This document shows positions 26,201 through 34,046 of a stretch of 64,000 nucleotides of DNA, piece by piece. Every line of letters starts with the position of its first letter. Positions within the stretch are counted from its first letter, which is position 1. The notes under the pieces were generated by a model. That model saw nothing but the letters and a program-made list of their open reading frames with translations. It had not been told where the DNA came from and did no database searches. Made by a program: the position numbers and the translations under genes. Source of the DNA: Streptomyces djakartensis (GTDB lineage Bacteria; Actinomycetota; Actinomycetes; Streptomycetales; Streptomycetaceae); assembly GCF_014651075.1 (NCBI RefSeq), contig NZ_BMWE01000029.1, positions 1 to 64,000 on the forward strand, given 5' to 3'.

Positions 26201-27719
26201 CGGCCGCGACGCTTTCAACCGCTTGGAGAACACACTCCGCGACAGCGGCCACGGCTCACAGGCCGTGATCATCACGCAGGACGCCAACGGGCGGGCCCAC
26301 GCGTGGAACGCCGTCAACCACAACGGCAAGATCACATACATCGACGCCCAGACCGGGCAGCAGAGCTCGAAGCCGCTGCACAGCGGGGACAACGGGGTCT
26401 TCGCGATTCCGCTGGACTCCGACCGGCAGCCGGTGACACCCGACCAGCGCGCCGACGACGGTACGCAGCCGCAGCGGGAGGCTTCCGAGACCCCCACGGG
26501 CGCCGACCGCAGGGCGCCCGACGAACCCGCCGGAACCGATCCCGATGAGACAAAGGAGTTTCCGGACGGCAAGGGTGACAAACCCAACACGGGGACGGCA
26601 CCCGAGCGGCTGGGCTCCACTCCTTTCGAGGAAAAGCAGAACTCGGATCACCAGCACTACGGTGTCGTCGGCGACCAGGCTCAAAGGGACTTCCGGGACC
26701 ACCGGGACATCCGGCAGATCGACCTTGATCCGGTCTACGACACCTTGCGGGACTTCGCGAACAACGACAATGCCGGGTTGCGTGACCTTCTCGAAGGAAG
26801 CAAGAACGGTACGACCTGGCGCCGCGACGAACTCGCGGATCGGATCCCCGGCTTCAACGAACTGAGCCGAGGCCAGCAGGCCGCTGCGGTCGGCGTTCTG
26901 GCGCGTCTGAGCAACGATTTCCACATGCACCAGGGCGTAGGCGCCAGTCCGTACCGGCGCGACGACAACCGGTCTGCTTACCACTGGTCGGAGGCGGAAG
27001 AGGCCCAGGAGGCACGAGAGGCGCACAGGCCGCGCGACGAAAGGCGGCAGACGAACTTCCCGGGGAACGACAACCAGAAATACCGGGACTCACGGGCCGC
27101 CGTCGCCGCTGCGAACGGAAAGCCCTTCTCCGAGGTGAGCGGCTCCGACGCTGCGTCCGCCAGCCCTGCGCAGCGCACCCGACACTACCTCGACGAAACC
27201 TACGGAAAGAGCGTGGCTGCCCAAGTCGTAGAAGCCACCGCGAACATTAAACCAAATTTCCTTGGGCGTAATTTCGCCGTCGTGGAAGTATACGACCCGG
27301 ACACCAAACAGACCCACTACGTGGCCGACAGTTCGTTTAGCTACGTGGGACCACGACCCGACCACTCAGAACCGCACTTGGGTGGCTGGATCGAGCGTCT
27401 CAACGAGGACCGCGCGGTCAAGGGGAAGAGCCCTCTCATCCCCGCGCACCTGTATACCGAGCGGGAGCCGTGTGGTCACCCTTCCGAATCGAAGGGGCAT
27501 GCGGACTGCGGAGGCTATATCCGCGCCTATCTGCCGGAGGAGATGGGGACGACCTACGCAACGGCTTACCGAAAAGGCGAACAGGTTGAACCATTCGTTC
27601 CGAGCGAGGGCAGACCGAACGCGGCGCAGGCCATGGAAGTGGACTTCCAAGACCACTTGAACAAGGTCGCCGATATCCTTAAGGCGTATGCCTTGCCAAC
27701 ACCAAGCAGCCCTGCATAG
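23274..27719 (+). CDS. Large T7SS effector with papain-fold and deaminase-like toxin domains
   Basis: This roughly 1,481-residue protein appears to be a polymorphic toxin. Residues 1-255 form a CpnT-like WXG100-type helical domain (MSMMLPDELEWVLEMLGY, then long helices). Residues about 260-895 are an extreme Ser/Pro/Thr/Gly linker. Residues about 900-1045 look like a papain-fold glutamine-deamidase toxin (Tox-PL), with candidate catalytic C920 (NNNCVD), H1009 (AHAWN) and D1024 (YIDAQTG). After a helical spacer, residues about 1290-1450 resemble a zinc deaminase: H1364-x-E1366, then a PC motif at C1400 and C1412. GTG 23274 is preferred; GTG 23262 and ATG 23280 are alternatives. The SUKH-ATPase gene follows by 32 bases. 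The two-warhead reading is inference. Confidence 0.82.
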   Translation: MSMMLPDELEWVLEMLGYRWPTADEDKLRDSAALWRQFGEDVTELHTRANNSARTVTAHNAGESIDKFVKTYEKFDGQGGSDGYLRNAAEAAFIIANVMEACAYLVEFAKWAVIAQLIALAIEIVAAHAAAPFTFGLSEVAGLGATQVTRLIVRRLLDELKKALMEAIVEAMKEPAISAIEAIITDLIRQTVNVGFGAQEGYDVGTTLKAGGTAGMDALRQTPQTLAEGVRDSMGRKAGDRFHHAVDSRIDGYNGPSGMSSSPSGDDAGSGEDTSSGNSGNSGTSGDSGSGSSTSSSSSSSSSDSGSSASDPSASSRTNAVTGPGVNIGGGISADTGGNDIGGPKVGAGPDSGPGYDSGPGPDSGRDSSSSDSPYSRPTPTSGPSLSDFDDPSPGGPSSSGSDSNGSTVTPSASGPSHTGNGTSVSGLSSPSPQSAPSPTASGGTSSSPGGGSIGTQIDSLAAGAPTQSNAAPTPTTAEPSPAGSRSDGGSAIPTSPAAPSSGGTVPGGTHHGSGGSGSSGSASSATSPSPTPAPARNPSAAVPGTPSATGTGPASTPSPTSPTAPRSTPAPTPDGRTPGAGDGRAPSTPDVRIPSQRPGSALPGHADSPRNTPGTTPGDRIPPRNNPGSAIPPGDATTPRNNPGTATPGGGTTPRPATDSTSGSTSGSRSHTPSANPNTTPSNQSPTQSAPSRTTPPTSSTPTASPSTSTGSGPDRASTPSSGIPNPSTPSNSTSNSSTQPGPVTHNPTAQGTPGTPNQPNAGSTPARPPHQPGGSTPNSPNQPGGQHTAQQPPTSPPNHQQQPQVTPVPIHHVTPAPNNQANQSTPHTPSSTPSNPHQQNPADTSKPKEPPTPASQTRNTNPPGGVTDPTRAEQDALENSVPRDENGDPTRPPDPADGRWVERINGEGRDAPGRNNNCVDTALSTVDTYAGNPTAAGARTPDHDADGKPSDRGERGGRDRIENTLGARFSDLGNGRDAFNRLENTLRDSGHGSQAVIITQDANGRAHAWNAVNHNGKITYIDAQTGQQSSKPLHSGDNGVFAIPLDSDRQPVTPDQRADDGTQPQREASETPTGADRRAPDEPAGTDPDETKEFPDGKGDKPNTGTAPERLGSTPFEEKQNSDHQHYGVVGDQAQRDFRDHRDIRQIDLDPVYDTLRDFANNDNAGLRDLLEGSKNGTTWRRDELADRIPGFNELSRGQQAAAVGVLARLSNDFHMHQGVGASPYRRDDNRSAYHWSEAEEAQEAREAHRPRDERRQTNFPGNDNQKYRDSRAAVAAANGKPFSEVSGSDAASASPAQRTRHYLDETYGKSVAAQVVEATANIKPNFLGRNFAVVEVYDPDTKQTHYVADSSFSYVGPRPDHSEPHLGGWIERLNEDRAVKGKSPLIPAHLYTEREPCGHPSESKGHADCGGYIRAYLPEEMGTTYATAYRKGEQVEPFVPSEGRPNAAQAMEVDFQDHLNKVADILKAYALPTPSSPA

Positions 27720-27751
27720 AGAAGACCCCGACGGTAGGAAAGACCTGACGC

Positions 27752-29908
27752 ATGAGCACCACCCCGAACCCAGATGAAACCACGCCAGAACTCGCGCTGG
27801 ACCGTGCGCTGCAGTGGATCGCCCACCCCCGCGACACCAGCTCCTGGCTGTGGATCGGCGGGCGTGCGGGCAGTGGCAGAACGGCGCTGCTGCGCCAGGT
27901 CGTAGCCCGCCACCCGGGCGCGGCCCACGTCGACTGCGCCGGCAGGTCAGCGGAGGAGGTGGCCCGTGAGCTGGCGACTGCCCTGGGCATCGCCGCCCTG
28001 GACACCTTCAACGGCGACATCACCGCCGTGGCGCGCCGGATCGGCGACAACCCCGTGATCGTGCTCACCAACACGCAGTGGGCGGGCCGGCTGCGCACCT
28101 CGCGCGAACCGAAGCGCGTGGTCGATCGGGTGGCACAGGCGCTGATCACATTTCATCCGCGCGGACTGCGGATGCGCCTGCTCGTCGAAGTCGACGATGC
28201 CCCGGGCACGGCCGACGAGTTGGGCGGGCGGCATCTGACCGTGCAGGGGGGCTTCGAAAGCATCCCCGCCTTCACGGAACCAAACGCGGATTCGGCCCTG
28301 CCGGCCGCCCTTGATGCGCTGGCGTTGGCCGAGCACCGTTTCGTTCCCCTACCCGTGTGGTCCCTGCTCTGCTCCGCCCTGGGCCAAGACGTCCCCGAGT
28401 CCCGGCTTCAGTCGCTGCTCAGCGACCCGGCGGCCGGAGACTTGCTCCACCGGACGGACGAAGGGACCGGCACCCCCCTCATCTCCTTCAAACAGGAGGC
28501 AATGGCCCGGCATCTGCGTACGCACATGCCAGCCGAGGAGGCCACTTCCTGGCACGCACGAGCAGTCACCGACCTCTGTGAAGCAGGCGCCCCAGAGGCG
28601 GCACGCTGGTACGCCGAGCGCGCCCTGGCCGGTCACGCTGCGGCAGCCGGCCAGTTCGAGGCATTTCTCCAAGACACCGCGGCAGTCGCCCGGGTCGGCC
28701 ACGAGACGCTCTTCGAGGCGTTCGAGGCCGCGTTCCATGGACTGCCCATCCCCCAGGGGAGTGCCGGGGCCCGCCTCCACTACATGGCGCGCCGCGGCGT
28801 TCAGCCGTCGTCCCAGGGAGAGTGGTTGGCTCTGTTGCACCTGACCTTGATGCAGGCCGGGCCGACGGAGGAAGCAGCCGCCGATCTGCTCCTGTCGGCG
28901 GCCGGCCCCGTGGCCCTGCCCTGGCGGGCACTCTGGGCGGAAGGCGTCGGTGCTGGCGCGTTCAGCACGGACGCAGTGGTCAGGCGCCCGATCGTCCAGA
29001 CGCTCCAGATCGCGCGCACCCCGACCGGCGATGTGGTCACAGCCCGCACACGCCGCGATCACATCGGCACCTGGGACCTGGTCTCGGGCACCCCCCGAGC
29101 CGATCCCGGTGAGGCCGCGGACACCCCCGGCACCACGCAGGCGGATCAGGGGCCCCGAGGGTGGCGCCCTGCCGGAGCCGCTAGCGGGGAGGTGGATCTG
29201 CCCCGCATGCCCCAGTACATCCGTGAAGGTGTGCGCTCGGGCCATCGCGTCGCCCTGGCCTCCATGGACGGAACGTGCGTGATCGAGATCAACCAGAGCA
29301 TCGGACAGGAGGACGCACCAGGCCTCCTCAAGCATCTGGTGGGCACCGACACGACGCTTGCTCGGGCCGACCTGCCCGCCCAGGCTCTGGCTCCCACGAC
29401 CGACTGGCTCACGGACATCTTCGGATCCGCGGCGGTCAAACGGTTCCCACAGGAAACCCTGCCAGCCACCCTCACCGACAGCGCCGCACGCGCCTTCCTC
29501 TCCGAAGTCGGCTTCCCCTGCGTCACCGGCTTCCTCGAACTCGACACCGCCGGCCTTGAGGACACCGGCCTGCACCCGGTTGCCGAGCCGTTCGGCAAAC
29601 CGGACGAGACGGGATCCACGTACTTCGCCCTCGGCATCTGGCAAGGTGCGCGACTCCTCCTCGACGGCCGCGACGGGCGTGTGCTGCAGGATGGCTGGTC
29701 GGGAATCGAGGACGAGTTGGCGGGAAGCAGTCTCGCCCAGTTCGTCGCCATGGTCCGCCTCTACTACTGGTGGCGCGCCTCCGACTGGTCGATCGAGGAC
29801 ACGGAGACGGATCTACGTCACTGGCTGGACCAGATCGATTCTCAGGCCTACCAAACTCAGGGCTGGCAAAGGGTCTTCGAGGACTACAACTTCGACGACC
29901 GAGTCTGA
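27752..29908 (+). CDS. P-loop ATPase fused to a SUKH-4-like immunity domain
   Basis: This 718-residue protein has Walker A GRAGSGRT (about residues 37-44) and a Walker B-like VIVLTNTQW region. A helical centre follows, then a short WD-like segment (DHIGTWDLVSG). The C-terminal 190 residues resemble a SUKH-4 domain (FPQETLPATLTD, ARAFLSEVGFPCVTGF, then FALGIWQGARLLLDG). It starts 32 bases after the effector stop and is probably co-transcribed, the usual position of an immunity gene. Fusing the immunity domain to an ATPase is unusual. A STAND-like sensor or chaperone role is possible; no direct evidence exists. Confidence 0.75.
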   Translation: MSTTPNPDETTPELALDRALQWIAHPRDTSSWLWIGGRAGSGRTALLRQVVARHPGAAHVDCAGRSAEEVARELATALGIAALDTFNGDITAVARRIGDNPVIVLTNTQWAGRLRTSREPKRVVDRVAQALITFHPRGLRMRLLVEVDDAPGTADELGGRHLTVQGGFESIPAFTEPNADSALPAALDALALAEHRFVPLPVWSLLCSALGQDVPESRLQSLLSDPAAGDLLHRTDEGTGTPLISFKQEAMARHLRTHMPAEEATSWHARAVTDLCEAGAPEAARWYAERALAGHAAAAGQFEAFLQDTAAVARVGHETLFEAFEAAFHGLPIPQGSAGARLHYMARRGVQPSSQGEWLALLHLTLMQAGPTEEAAADLLLSAAGPVALPWRALWAEGVGAGAFSTDAVVRRPIVQTLQIARTPTGDVVTARTRRDHIGTWDLVSGTPRADPGEAADTPGTTQADQGPRGWRPAGAASGEVDLPRMPQYIREGVRSGHRVALASMDGTCVIEINQSIGQEDAPGLLKHLVGTDTTLARADLPAQALAPTTDWLTDIFGSAAVKRFPQETLPATLTDSAARAFLSEVGFPCVTGFLELDTAGLEDTGLHPVAEPFGKPDETGSTYFALGIWQGARLLLDGRDGRVLQDGWSGIEDELAGSSLAQFVAMVRLYYWWRASDWSIEDTETDLRHWLDQIDSQAYQTQGWQRVFEDYNFDDRV

Positions 29909-30290
29909 TGGGCCGGGCCCGGTTACTCGGCGACTCATTCCGCTCGTGACCGGGCGGATCCGGGCCGCTACGAAACGCCTGCAACGTATGCGAATTCGAG
30001 CCCTGCGGAGGAGCCACGAGTATATGTACCGCTTCCAACCGCCCACCCCTCGGAGGCGCTCGCCACCCTGACCGGCCTCGGCTTCCGCACTCTTGACGGC
30101 AGCGAACCGAGTCCTCCGCCACGGCCGCCTGAAAGGCGACAGGGTGCATCACGGCGTGCTCGGCGTCTTCCTCGACCCTCACTGCCGGATGACCGCGGGA
30201 CAGTCTGGTCAACCAGCGGCCGTGGATCATTTGCACGACGACGCTTAACCCATCCCCGTGTGAACACACCGAAAGCCAGCAGACTCAGCC
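29909..30290. other. Gene-free stretch with possible coding remnants
   Basis: No intact gene is visible in these 382 bases. Short runs of good codon bias on the plus strand (GVLGVFLDPHCRMTAGQSG in one frame near 30150) suggest decayed coding sequence. No family can be assigned with confidence. No terminator hairpin was found after the ATPase-SUKH gene. Confidence 0.4.
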
Positions 30291-30896
30291 ATGAGCCGTC
30301 AGGCACCCACCCTTTCACCCGTATCGCCCGATCAAGCCCTTGCCGAGCTTCTCGAGTGGTCGGACAGCGGGACTGAGCGAGTGGCCGAGCTGACCGGCCC
30401 TCCTGGGTCCGGACGGACGGGACTCGGCGGCATCTTCGCGGTCGAGCTCCACGAACCCGCCATGAACCCGCGCATCAGCAAGGTGCACGGGGAGCCGCTC
30501 TTCGACGACTCCGGTTTCCTCCCCGCACTGCACCGCAGCACAGCACGGCGCAGAGGCTCCTACGACCCCGACCTCTTCGAACCGGGCCTGGCCCGGCCGG
30601 GGCCGGGACGTTCCCCGGCAACGCCGTGCCAGAAGCGAGGCACCCAGCAACGGACCTACCCGAAGCCGGAAGAAACAGCGCAGCCGGCCAAGGTCTGGAT
30701 CGGGCGAGAGACGGTCCGGTCAGTCGGTGCACCGGCCACGCCCAGCTCGATCCGCGGCGTTCCAACGCCGGACAGGCAGTCCCCGCCGATTGCGACCGTG
30801 ATATCCGAACAGCTACTGCGCTCGTCGACGCTTCAGTGGCGGACGGCGCCGACTGGCTCGTCTTTCTACGAAGTGAGTTCAGACCCTTTCATGTAA
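30291..30896 (+). pseudogene. Probable decayed ATPase gene fragment
   Basis: An open frame of 201 codons begins like a P-loop protein (PDQALAELLEWSDSGTERVAELTGPPGSGRTG, Walker A GPPGSGRTG). It loses any family resemblance after about residue 90 and becomes low-quality Pro/Arg/Thr sequence. Another frame over the same bases (DASVADGADWLVFL near 30830) looks more protein-like. This is best read as a truncated, frameshifted relative of the neighbouring ATPase genes. It could still be expressed as a short protein. Confidence 0.5.
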
Positions 30897-30925
30897 CCAG
30901 CTCCGCCTCCGACACGCCCCTCCTG

Positions 30926-31435
30926 ATGTCGACAGCTTTGCTGCCTCTATCACCGCCGCCATCACAACCGCCGCAGTCCCCACAGCAACCGCCGGGCACC
31001 TACAACCCGTACAACCAGCCCGCGCCGCCACCACAACAGCAACCGGCCTTCGGACCGCCGCCGACCCCCCGGCCAGCCCCCGATGTATGCCAAGCCATCG
31101 TTCCACGCCCCTCTACGGGCAACAGCCGAACATGCGCGGCAATCCGGTCGGCGCAGTCCTCCTCGGATTCTTGGTCTCCATCGTCGTCCCGCTGCTCTTC
31201 AGCGGTCTCATCGTGGTCCTGGCCAAGGACCTGACGTTCGCCGCGTCCACCACCCTGTACTTGGCCCACGCCCTCCGAGCCCTTCTTCCCGGCCATGGCC
31301 TGGTGGAACGACGAAGCCAACGGTGCAGTCGACTGGTTCTCCAAGCTCGGCCTCGTGCTCGCCGCGGTCGCAGCCTGGGGCCTTGCCTACCTCGTCGGAC
31401 CGCGCTCAGCGCTGACGGGCAGGCTTCAGCCATGA
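30926..31435 (+). pseudogene. Frameshifted Pro/Gln-rich membrane protein gene
   Basis: Coding sense jumps between frames. MSTALLPLSPPPSQPPQ with NPYNQPAPPPQQQPAFGPPP runs in one frame to about 31080. QPPMYAKPSFHAP then continues in a second frame, and LYGQQPNMRGNPVGAVLLGF with a transmembrane helix follows in a third to about 31270. EPFFPAMAWWNDEANGAVDW and a second helix (AAVAAWGLAYLVG) end at a TGA near 31435 in yet another frame. The composite is one membrane protein with an N-terminal Pro/Gln-rich tail, broken by at least three frame changes and probably an internal deletion. Confidence 0.6.
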
Positions 31436-31502
31436 GCCGAGTTGTCGCCGAGCCCCGCCAAGGCAACTCGGGCGCCATCCGAATGGTTCACCACGGTTCG
31501 CC

Positions 31503-31787
31503 TCACGCACCCTCGAGGTACCCCAGCGCGAGCGTCAACGGCAGTGAGGCGAAGGCCAGTCCGAAAGCCGTAGCCGCCATCCCCGTACGAATCTCCTGTT
31601 TACCCCGGACCCCCAAGTACGCGGCGATCAATGGGAGCACGGCACAAAGCAGAAAGCTGAAGCGCCACCCGCCATCGGCAATGAGGAAAACGATGAGGGC
31701 CCAGCAGGCCGGGACGGACGCGATGCTCAAGTAGCACGCGCGCGTGAGGAAGCGCTCCAGGTCGTCGACCCCGCCAAAGAAGCCCAC
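31503..31787 (-). CDS. Small three-helix membrane protein
   Basis: This 94-residue protein has about three transmembrane helices (CYLSIASVPACWALIVFLIA, FSFLLCAVLPLIAAYLGV, AATAFGLAFASLPLTLALGY) and a short soluble start (MGFFGGVDDLERFL). The start is a GTG. It is the most distal gene of a minus-strand series and lies beside decayed sequence on both sides. I do not recognise the family; conserved small membrane proteins are common beside T7SS substrate operons. Confidence 0.55.
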   Translation of the reverse strand: MGFFGGVDDLERFLTRACYLSIASVPACWALIVFLIADGGWRFSFLLCAVLPLIAAYLGVRGKQEIRTGMAATAFGLAFASLPLTLALGYLEGA

Positions 31788-31830
31788 TGATTCTGACCGC
31801 CTTCTCCGCTACACCGCGGGGTGATCGTAA

Positions 31831-32056
31831 CTACCGGTTCCCACCTTGGGGGAATCCATCCGCTGACGAGAACCCGTTGACGGCCGCGGACATGACCACG
31901 CCGATCGCGGCCAGCGCCGACGCGAACGTGTGAAATCACCAGGAAGGACTTGAGGAATTCGGCGAACTGAAACGCCATCTGCGCCGCCTGCGAGTAACAG
32001 CTCTGCAGGGACTTGAACGTCTCTCTGATCTCGTCGAGTTTCAGTTTACCGCGCTC
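31831..32056 (-). pseudogene. Remnant of a small T7SS-type helical protein
   Basis: Helical coding sense (LDEIRETFKSLQSCYSQAAQ, then QFAEFLKSFLVISH) runs from about 32056 down to 31935. A frame change then leads to FASALAAIGVVMSAAVNGFS and SADGFPQGGNR, ending at a TAG at 31831-31833. The helix spacing resembles small secreted T7SS proteins. The frameshift near 31930 and the lack of a clear start mark it as broken. The sequence could be a single-base error instead of true decay. Confidence 0.4.
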
Positions 32057-32081
32057 CCGTTCTCCGGTCCGTCCGCCTAGC

Positions 32082-32609
32082 CTACGTGCGCTGGACACTC
32101 ACCAGGACCTGGCCGCCGGGCCTGGCAATGACACCACCGCGGTCCAGATCTCCCGCAAACCAGGCCCCGTTCTCCAACTGCTTCGCCCTCGGCCGCCGTA
32201 GGCGCCAGGTCCGGGCAGCCATGGACGCCGACTGATGCTCGTCGCCCGCTGCACCAAGCCCCACACGTACCGCAGTTCCGGCGCCTACCTGCGAACCTTG
32301 CTCAGGAGCCACAACACAGTGCTGCCAAGGGAACGACCGCAGCGCAGTTTCGATGGCTCGTAGCCAGCGCAGCTTCCTGGCCGGCCCGGCCAGCAAGAAG
32401 GCAGTGGGAATCAGGAGGAATGAAGCAGCCCCCTCGATGAGTTGCGCGTTCGTCTCGACCGTACGAGCCACGATTAGCAAGGCTGTCCAGCCTCCGGCCC
32501 TAACCAGCAGGTTCATGAGGGCCCTTCGGCGACTTCTTTCGAACATGCGTCGGGTGCCTGGGTCGTCGAACGCGAGCTTGGCCATGGGGACGGTGGCTTC
32601 CGTCTTCAC
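32082..32609 (-). CDS. Membrane protein of a T7SS accessory operon
   Basis: This 175-residue protein has two transmembrane helices in the first half (ALMNLLVRAGGWTALLIVA, EGAASFLLIPTAFLLAGPA). Its C-terminal domain begins WQHCVVAPEQ and ends ENGAWFAGDLDRGGVIARPG. The GTG start has AGGAG eight bases upstream; an ATG at 32582 is a shorter alternative. It follows the larger membrane protein gene by 117 bases on the same strand. No known function. Confidence 0.65.
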   Translation of the reverse strand: MKTEATVPMAKLAFDDPGTRRMFERSRRRALMNLLVRAGGWTALLIVARTVETNAQLIEGAASFLLIPTAFLLAGPARKLRWLRAIETALRSFPWQHCVVAPEQGSQVGAGTAVRVGLGAAGDEHQSASMAARTWRLRRPRAKQLENGAWFAGDLDRGGVIARPGGQVLVSVQRT

Positions 32610-32726
32610 GCGCGGTACTCCTGGTCATTGCTGAAGATGTTGGTTCCACTTTCTTACTGACGGGGCGCCGATGTGCCGCCCCGTCCCGCTGGCTCAGCCA
32701 TCAGGCACCGTGGATCGTGTCAGTGC

Positions 32727-34046
32727 TCAGGTCTCCGCCGGCACAAGACTTTCAAGATGCCGCTTCACCTGACGTCCCGCGAGCCTTCGCCCCACCAGAA
32801 CTGTCAGTACCGACGCTAGAGAAAGAACGACCGTCGCCAGGTCACCGACGCCGAAGGTGATCACAGACAGAGCAACAATGCCGAGCAACAGCGCCTTCAG
32901 GACGGTGAAGTTGGCGCTTGCCTCCACGGGAGAGACAGGGTGAAGAGCTCGGTGTACGCCAACTGCTGGGAGTTGCTGGTCTGCAGGAACGAGTGCGCTC
33001 ATTGGCAGGGAGACTGAAGCGTCCGGAGACTCAAGCCATCCAGCTACGTAACGCTGTCCGTCCAGGATCACCACTGCATAGCCGACCGAATTCGCATACG
33101 GGAGTTGCCGAGTAGGTCGTCGCCAGTAGACGTGGCCTTGAGCGCCCGTGATCAAGCGCGCCAAGGGCGCGGGGTCGACGATGTCGTCCAGGTAGAGATG
33201 CAACTCGCCGAAATCCGCGCTCATCATGCGCATACGAGGCTTCAGATACTTGGTCTCAGATGTAGACGCTGGGCGCTCGTCGAGGGCTACTCCCACCCCT
33301 GTGACGGAGACGGGCAGTGCGTGGAGTGTGCCATGCTGGTGTGAACGGTGGAGGCCGGCAACGGGGTCGGAGCGCCACCGGCCGAACAGATTCATGAGCC
33401 AGCAGAAGGCAAGGCACCCCAGGGTCGAGAAGACAAACCACAAGTCAGCGCGGCCGCCGACCTTCTCCTCAAGCGACTGCCGATCCCCGATGAAGAAGCC
33501 CAGGTCTGGTGACGACGGCGCGAAGAGAACCCAGACCTCGTCTCCTGGCCTCGGCTTGTCACTTGAGGTCATCTCCGCATCGGAGATCTTGGGTCCTCGG
33601 TCAAAGGGCACAGATACCTGCACTGTGGAACTGTAATGCCCAGTTCGCTGACTTCTCACGTACTTCGTTGACAAGACCTTTTCGATCTCGGTTGTACGCA
33701 TCGCGGAACCGGCGTCAACGATCGCATACGCTGCAGGCGCTGGAGACAGTGCTGCGTAGGCCACCAGAAACGCGAGCACGACCCAGGACCAGGCTGCGAA
33801 TCCGACCCAGCCGTTGCGTTGTTCCACCCACCAGTGCTTGCCGCCTGCCTCCACGGCATTGGACGAAGGCCGGCGGAGGTAGAGGGATGCGCCCACCACA
33901 GCAACGGCCGCCGCCGCCAGACAGGCGAAGAGGTCCCATCTGGGTGGACGGCCAGAGGGCTGGATCAGGACGGCCGCGACAGTAGCAGCAATGCTGAACC
34001 CCAACAGAGCCAAGCAGCGGGACAGCGTGCTGGACCTCGTCATCAT
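32727..34046 (-). CDS. Large membrane protein of a T7SS accessory operon
   Basis: This 439-residue protein has an N-terminal helix pair (about residues 10-60), a third helix near 85-105 and a loop with PGDEVWVLFAPSSPDLGFFIG. Further helices lie near residues 200-220 and at the C-terminus (LKALLLGIVALSVITFGVGD, then VVLSLASVLTVLVG). Its ATG overlaps the preceding stop (ATGA at 34043-34046), so it is translationally coupled to the helical T7SS substrate gene. It may be a membrane partner of that substrate, by position only. I do not recognise the family. Confidence 0.65.
   Translation of the reverse strand: MMTRSSTLSRCLALLGFSIAATVAAVLIQPSGRPPRWDLFACLAAAAVAVVGASLYLRRPSSNAVEAGGKHWWVEQRNGWVGFAAWSWVVLAFLVAYAALSPAPAAYAIVDAGSAMRTTEIEKVLSTKYVRSQRTGHYSSTVQVSVPFDRGPKISDAEMTSSDKPRPGDEVWVLFAPSSPDLGFFIGDRQSLEEKVGGRADLWFVFSTLGCLAFCWLMNLFGRWRSDPVAGLHRSHQHGTLHALPVSVTGVGVALDERPASTSETKYLKPRMRMMSADFGELHLYLDDIVDPAPLARLITGAQGHVYWRRPTRQLPYANSVGYAVVILDGQRYVAGWLESPDASVSLPMSALVPADQQLPAVGVHRALHPVSPVEASANFTVLKALLLGIVALSVITFGVGDLATVVLSLASVLTVLVGRRLAGRQVKRHLESLVPAET

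Noticed and set aside
23262..27719. The effector interpreted as a DddA-type (SCP1.201) double-stranded DNA deaminase
   Set aside because: The H-x-E and Cys motifs resemble toxin deaminases generally, but the LYTEREPC context and long Cys spacing do not specifically match that family. Only the general deaminase label is supported.
30926..31435. Intact small membrane protein gene
   Set aside because: Coding signal moves between frames with stops in each, so no single frame carries the protein.
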